Shown here: positions 62,992-64,000 of the stretch, piece after piece
Numbering within the stretch: position 1 is the stretch's first letter
Layout of the letters: every line of letters starts with the position of its first letter
Assembly (NCBI RefSeq): GCF_947496995.1
Contig: NZ_CANMFD010000002.1
Span: 434,001-498,000 of the forward strand
Direction of reading: 5' to 3'
Origin: an uncultured Roseibium sp.
GTDB lineage: Bacteria > Pseudomonadota > Alphaproteobacteria > Rhizobiales > Stappiaceae
DNA: 64,000 nucleotides
Program-made: the position numbers and the translations under genes
Notes under the pieces: model-generated
The model's input: only the letters and a program-made list of their open reading frames with translations
The model's database searches: none
What the model was told of the DNA's origin: nothing

Positions 62992-64000
62992 CTAGTTGAT
63001 CAGAACAAGTCCGCCTTTGACCGTCAATACCGCGCTGGCAGTCACATCGGTGAACGTGCCCTTCGCAGTCAGCTTGCCGGAAGCTTTGACGTCAATCATG
63101 GGCGACTCGATCTTGATCGATGCCGGCGTCATGACAATCTTGCTGGCGCCGCAGATGAATTCGATCTTGGTTCCGGCAGTCACCTTCCAGTCCTTGCCGA
63201 TCTTTTCCGTTGTATTGTTGCCGACTTTTTCCGTCCGGTTTACGCCGATCTTGGTGTCGCGGCAGTTTTTGACATGCAGGCTGTCGTCATGCTCGACGAC
63301 GGTCTCCATGTCCTTCTCGGCGTGCACACCGACAAGTTCCTGCCCCTTGGTGTCGTCCATGACGAATTCGTTGTAACCGCCACCGCCTTGCGTGGAGTCG
63401 GATTTGACACCGGCCTTGTTCTTTTCGGCGGGCAAGTCGTAAGGCGGCATGTTTTCCGCATTGTAGACCGTTCCGATGACAATCGGCTTGTCAGGATCGC
63501 CTTCCAGAAACTGGACGATCACCTCCTGGCCGACGCGCGGAATATAGATGCCGCCCCAGTTCTTGCCGGACCAGACCTGAGCGACACGCACCCGGCGGGA
63601 TTGGGTCTTGTCGCGGTCCCAGTGGAATTCGACCATGATCTGGCCGTACTCGTCCACATCGATTTCCCCCTGCCCGACGACCTTGGCCGTCTGGGGTCCG
63701 GGGATGCGCGGCTTGCGTGTGGTGGCCGGGGTCCTGAACGTGATATCGGAGGCAAGAACGTCATAGGTGCCCGTATAGGCCTCGCCCTGGGAGCCGCCGC
63801 TGCCGCCACTCCGATACTGCTCGGTAATGATCTGGTGACTTGCCCGGACCACCAGATATTCCCGGTTCTGCGGCCCGTGCGGATGGTCCTTCAGCGTGAA
63901 CAGGCCGCCGGCGTAGAAACGCGGAACTTCGCCGGCAGTCTGAATGCGCTTGTCGGAAGCCTGTTCCGCATCGAGGCGGATATTGCTGTATTTCGTACCC
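62992..64000 (-). CDS. vgrG: VgrG, T6SS spike protein (partial, 5' part beyond window edge)
   Basis: The C-terminal 336 residues of a VgrG. The gp27/gp5-like core is seen as PGPQTAKVVGQGEIDVDEYGQ, VEFHWDRDKTQSRRVRVAQVW, GKNWGGIYIPRVGQEVIVQFLEGDPDKP; the needle with repeats follows (VEHDDSLHVKNCRDTKIGVN...). It ends in KGGLVLIN without an effector extension, so cargo would be attached through PAAR or an adaptor. The frame is open through the right edge. Upstream lies the promoter side of the operon, outside the window. Confidence 0.93.
   Translation of the reverse strand, partial: GTKYSNIRLDAEQASDKRIQTAGEVPRFYAGGLFTLKDHPHGPQNREYLVVRASHQIITEQYRSGGSGGSQGEAYTGTYDVLASDITFRTPATTRKPRIPGPQTAKVVGQGEIDVDEYGQIMVEFHWDRDKTQSRRVRVAQVWSGKNWGGIYIPRVGQEVIVQFLEGDPDKPIVIGTVYNAENMPPYDLPAEKNKAGVKSDSTQGGGGYNEFVMDDTKGQELVGVHAEKDMETVVEHDDSLHVKNCRDTKIGVNRTEKVGNNTTEKIGKDWKVTAGTKIEFICGASKIVMTPASIKIESPMIDVKASGKLTAKGTFTDVTASAVLTVKGGLVLIN

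Overview
The window looks like chromosomal DNA of a GC-rich alphaproteobacterium. Support comes from an AapJQMP-type L-amino-acid transporter, an NDUFS4-like complex I subunit, a sigma-E/ChrR-type cyclopropane-lipid operon, and a type VI secretion (T6SS) cluster in which the TssL protein carries its own peptidoglycan-binding domain. A marine Stappiaceae/Rhizobiales-like organism (Roseibium/Labrenzia type) is my inference; no 16S gene is present.

Layout. 1-2.3 kb: divergent ferric-siderophore uptake genes (two FecCD permeases and a binding protein). 2.4-5.8 kb: galE, nagA and a ROK sugar kinase (UDP-sugar and N-acetylglucosamine use). 6.2-8.6 kb: a GAF sensor kinase and a D-threonine-aldolase-like enzyme. 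9.4-15.2 kb: an exported orphan protein, then an FAD oxidoreductase-DUF1365-cyclopropane synthase operon behind a sigma-E-like promoter, a convergent SDR gene and an orphan ChrR-like protein. 15.5-21.6 kb: cysK, cardiolipin synthase, AlaX editing protein, GFA protein, mercaptopyruvate sulfurtransferase, soluble globin-coupled chemoreceptor. 22-26.5 kb: aapPMQJ. 27-33.7 kb: metC, an envelope-lipid glycosylation operon (GT39, PAP2 phosphatase, GT2, LABN protein), a phosphodiesterase and a CAP lipoprotein.

33.9-38.7 kb is a compact accessory locus: a YcaO-domain protein, two small peptides with nitrile-hydratase-type leader (NHLP) signatures, a large BTAD/SARP-type regulator and an 84-residue protein. 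I read it as a RiPP-type natural-product locus with unusual features: no recognisable partner cyclase, oxidase or exporter, an altered YcaO active site, and twin precursors separated by a strong hairpin.

38.8-45.7 kb: tRNA-Arg, tRNA-Pro and tRNA-Glu among housekeeping genes (NDUFS4-like, DUF192, double cold-shock protein, sirtuin, glyoxalase I), then an exported caspase-like protein with a peptidoglycan-binding domain.

45.8-64 kb: the left part of a T6SS locus (ExbB, two ExbD-like proteins, a TonB-like protein, PpkA kinase, PppA phosphatase, TagF, TssM, TssL, TssK, FHA protein, an unknown protein, VgrG running off the edge). The TonB-like protein and the PpkA kinase end in the same kind of extracytoplasmic domain, with two cysteines at identical 52-residue spacing. 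This suggests an ExbBD/TonB-type motor wired into the threonine-phosphorylation switch of the T6SS, the second candidate for an undescribed system. The sheath, Hcp, ClpV and baseplate genes are not in the window and presumably lie beyond its right edge.
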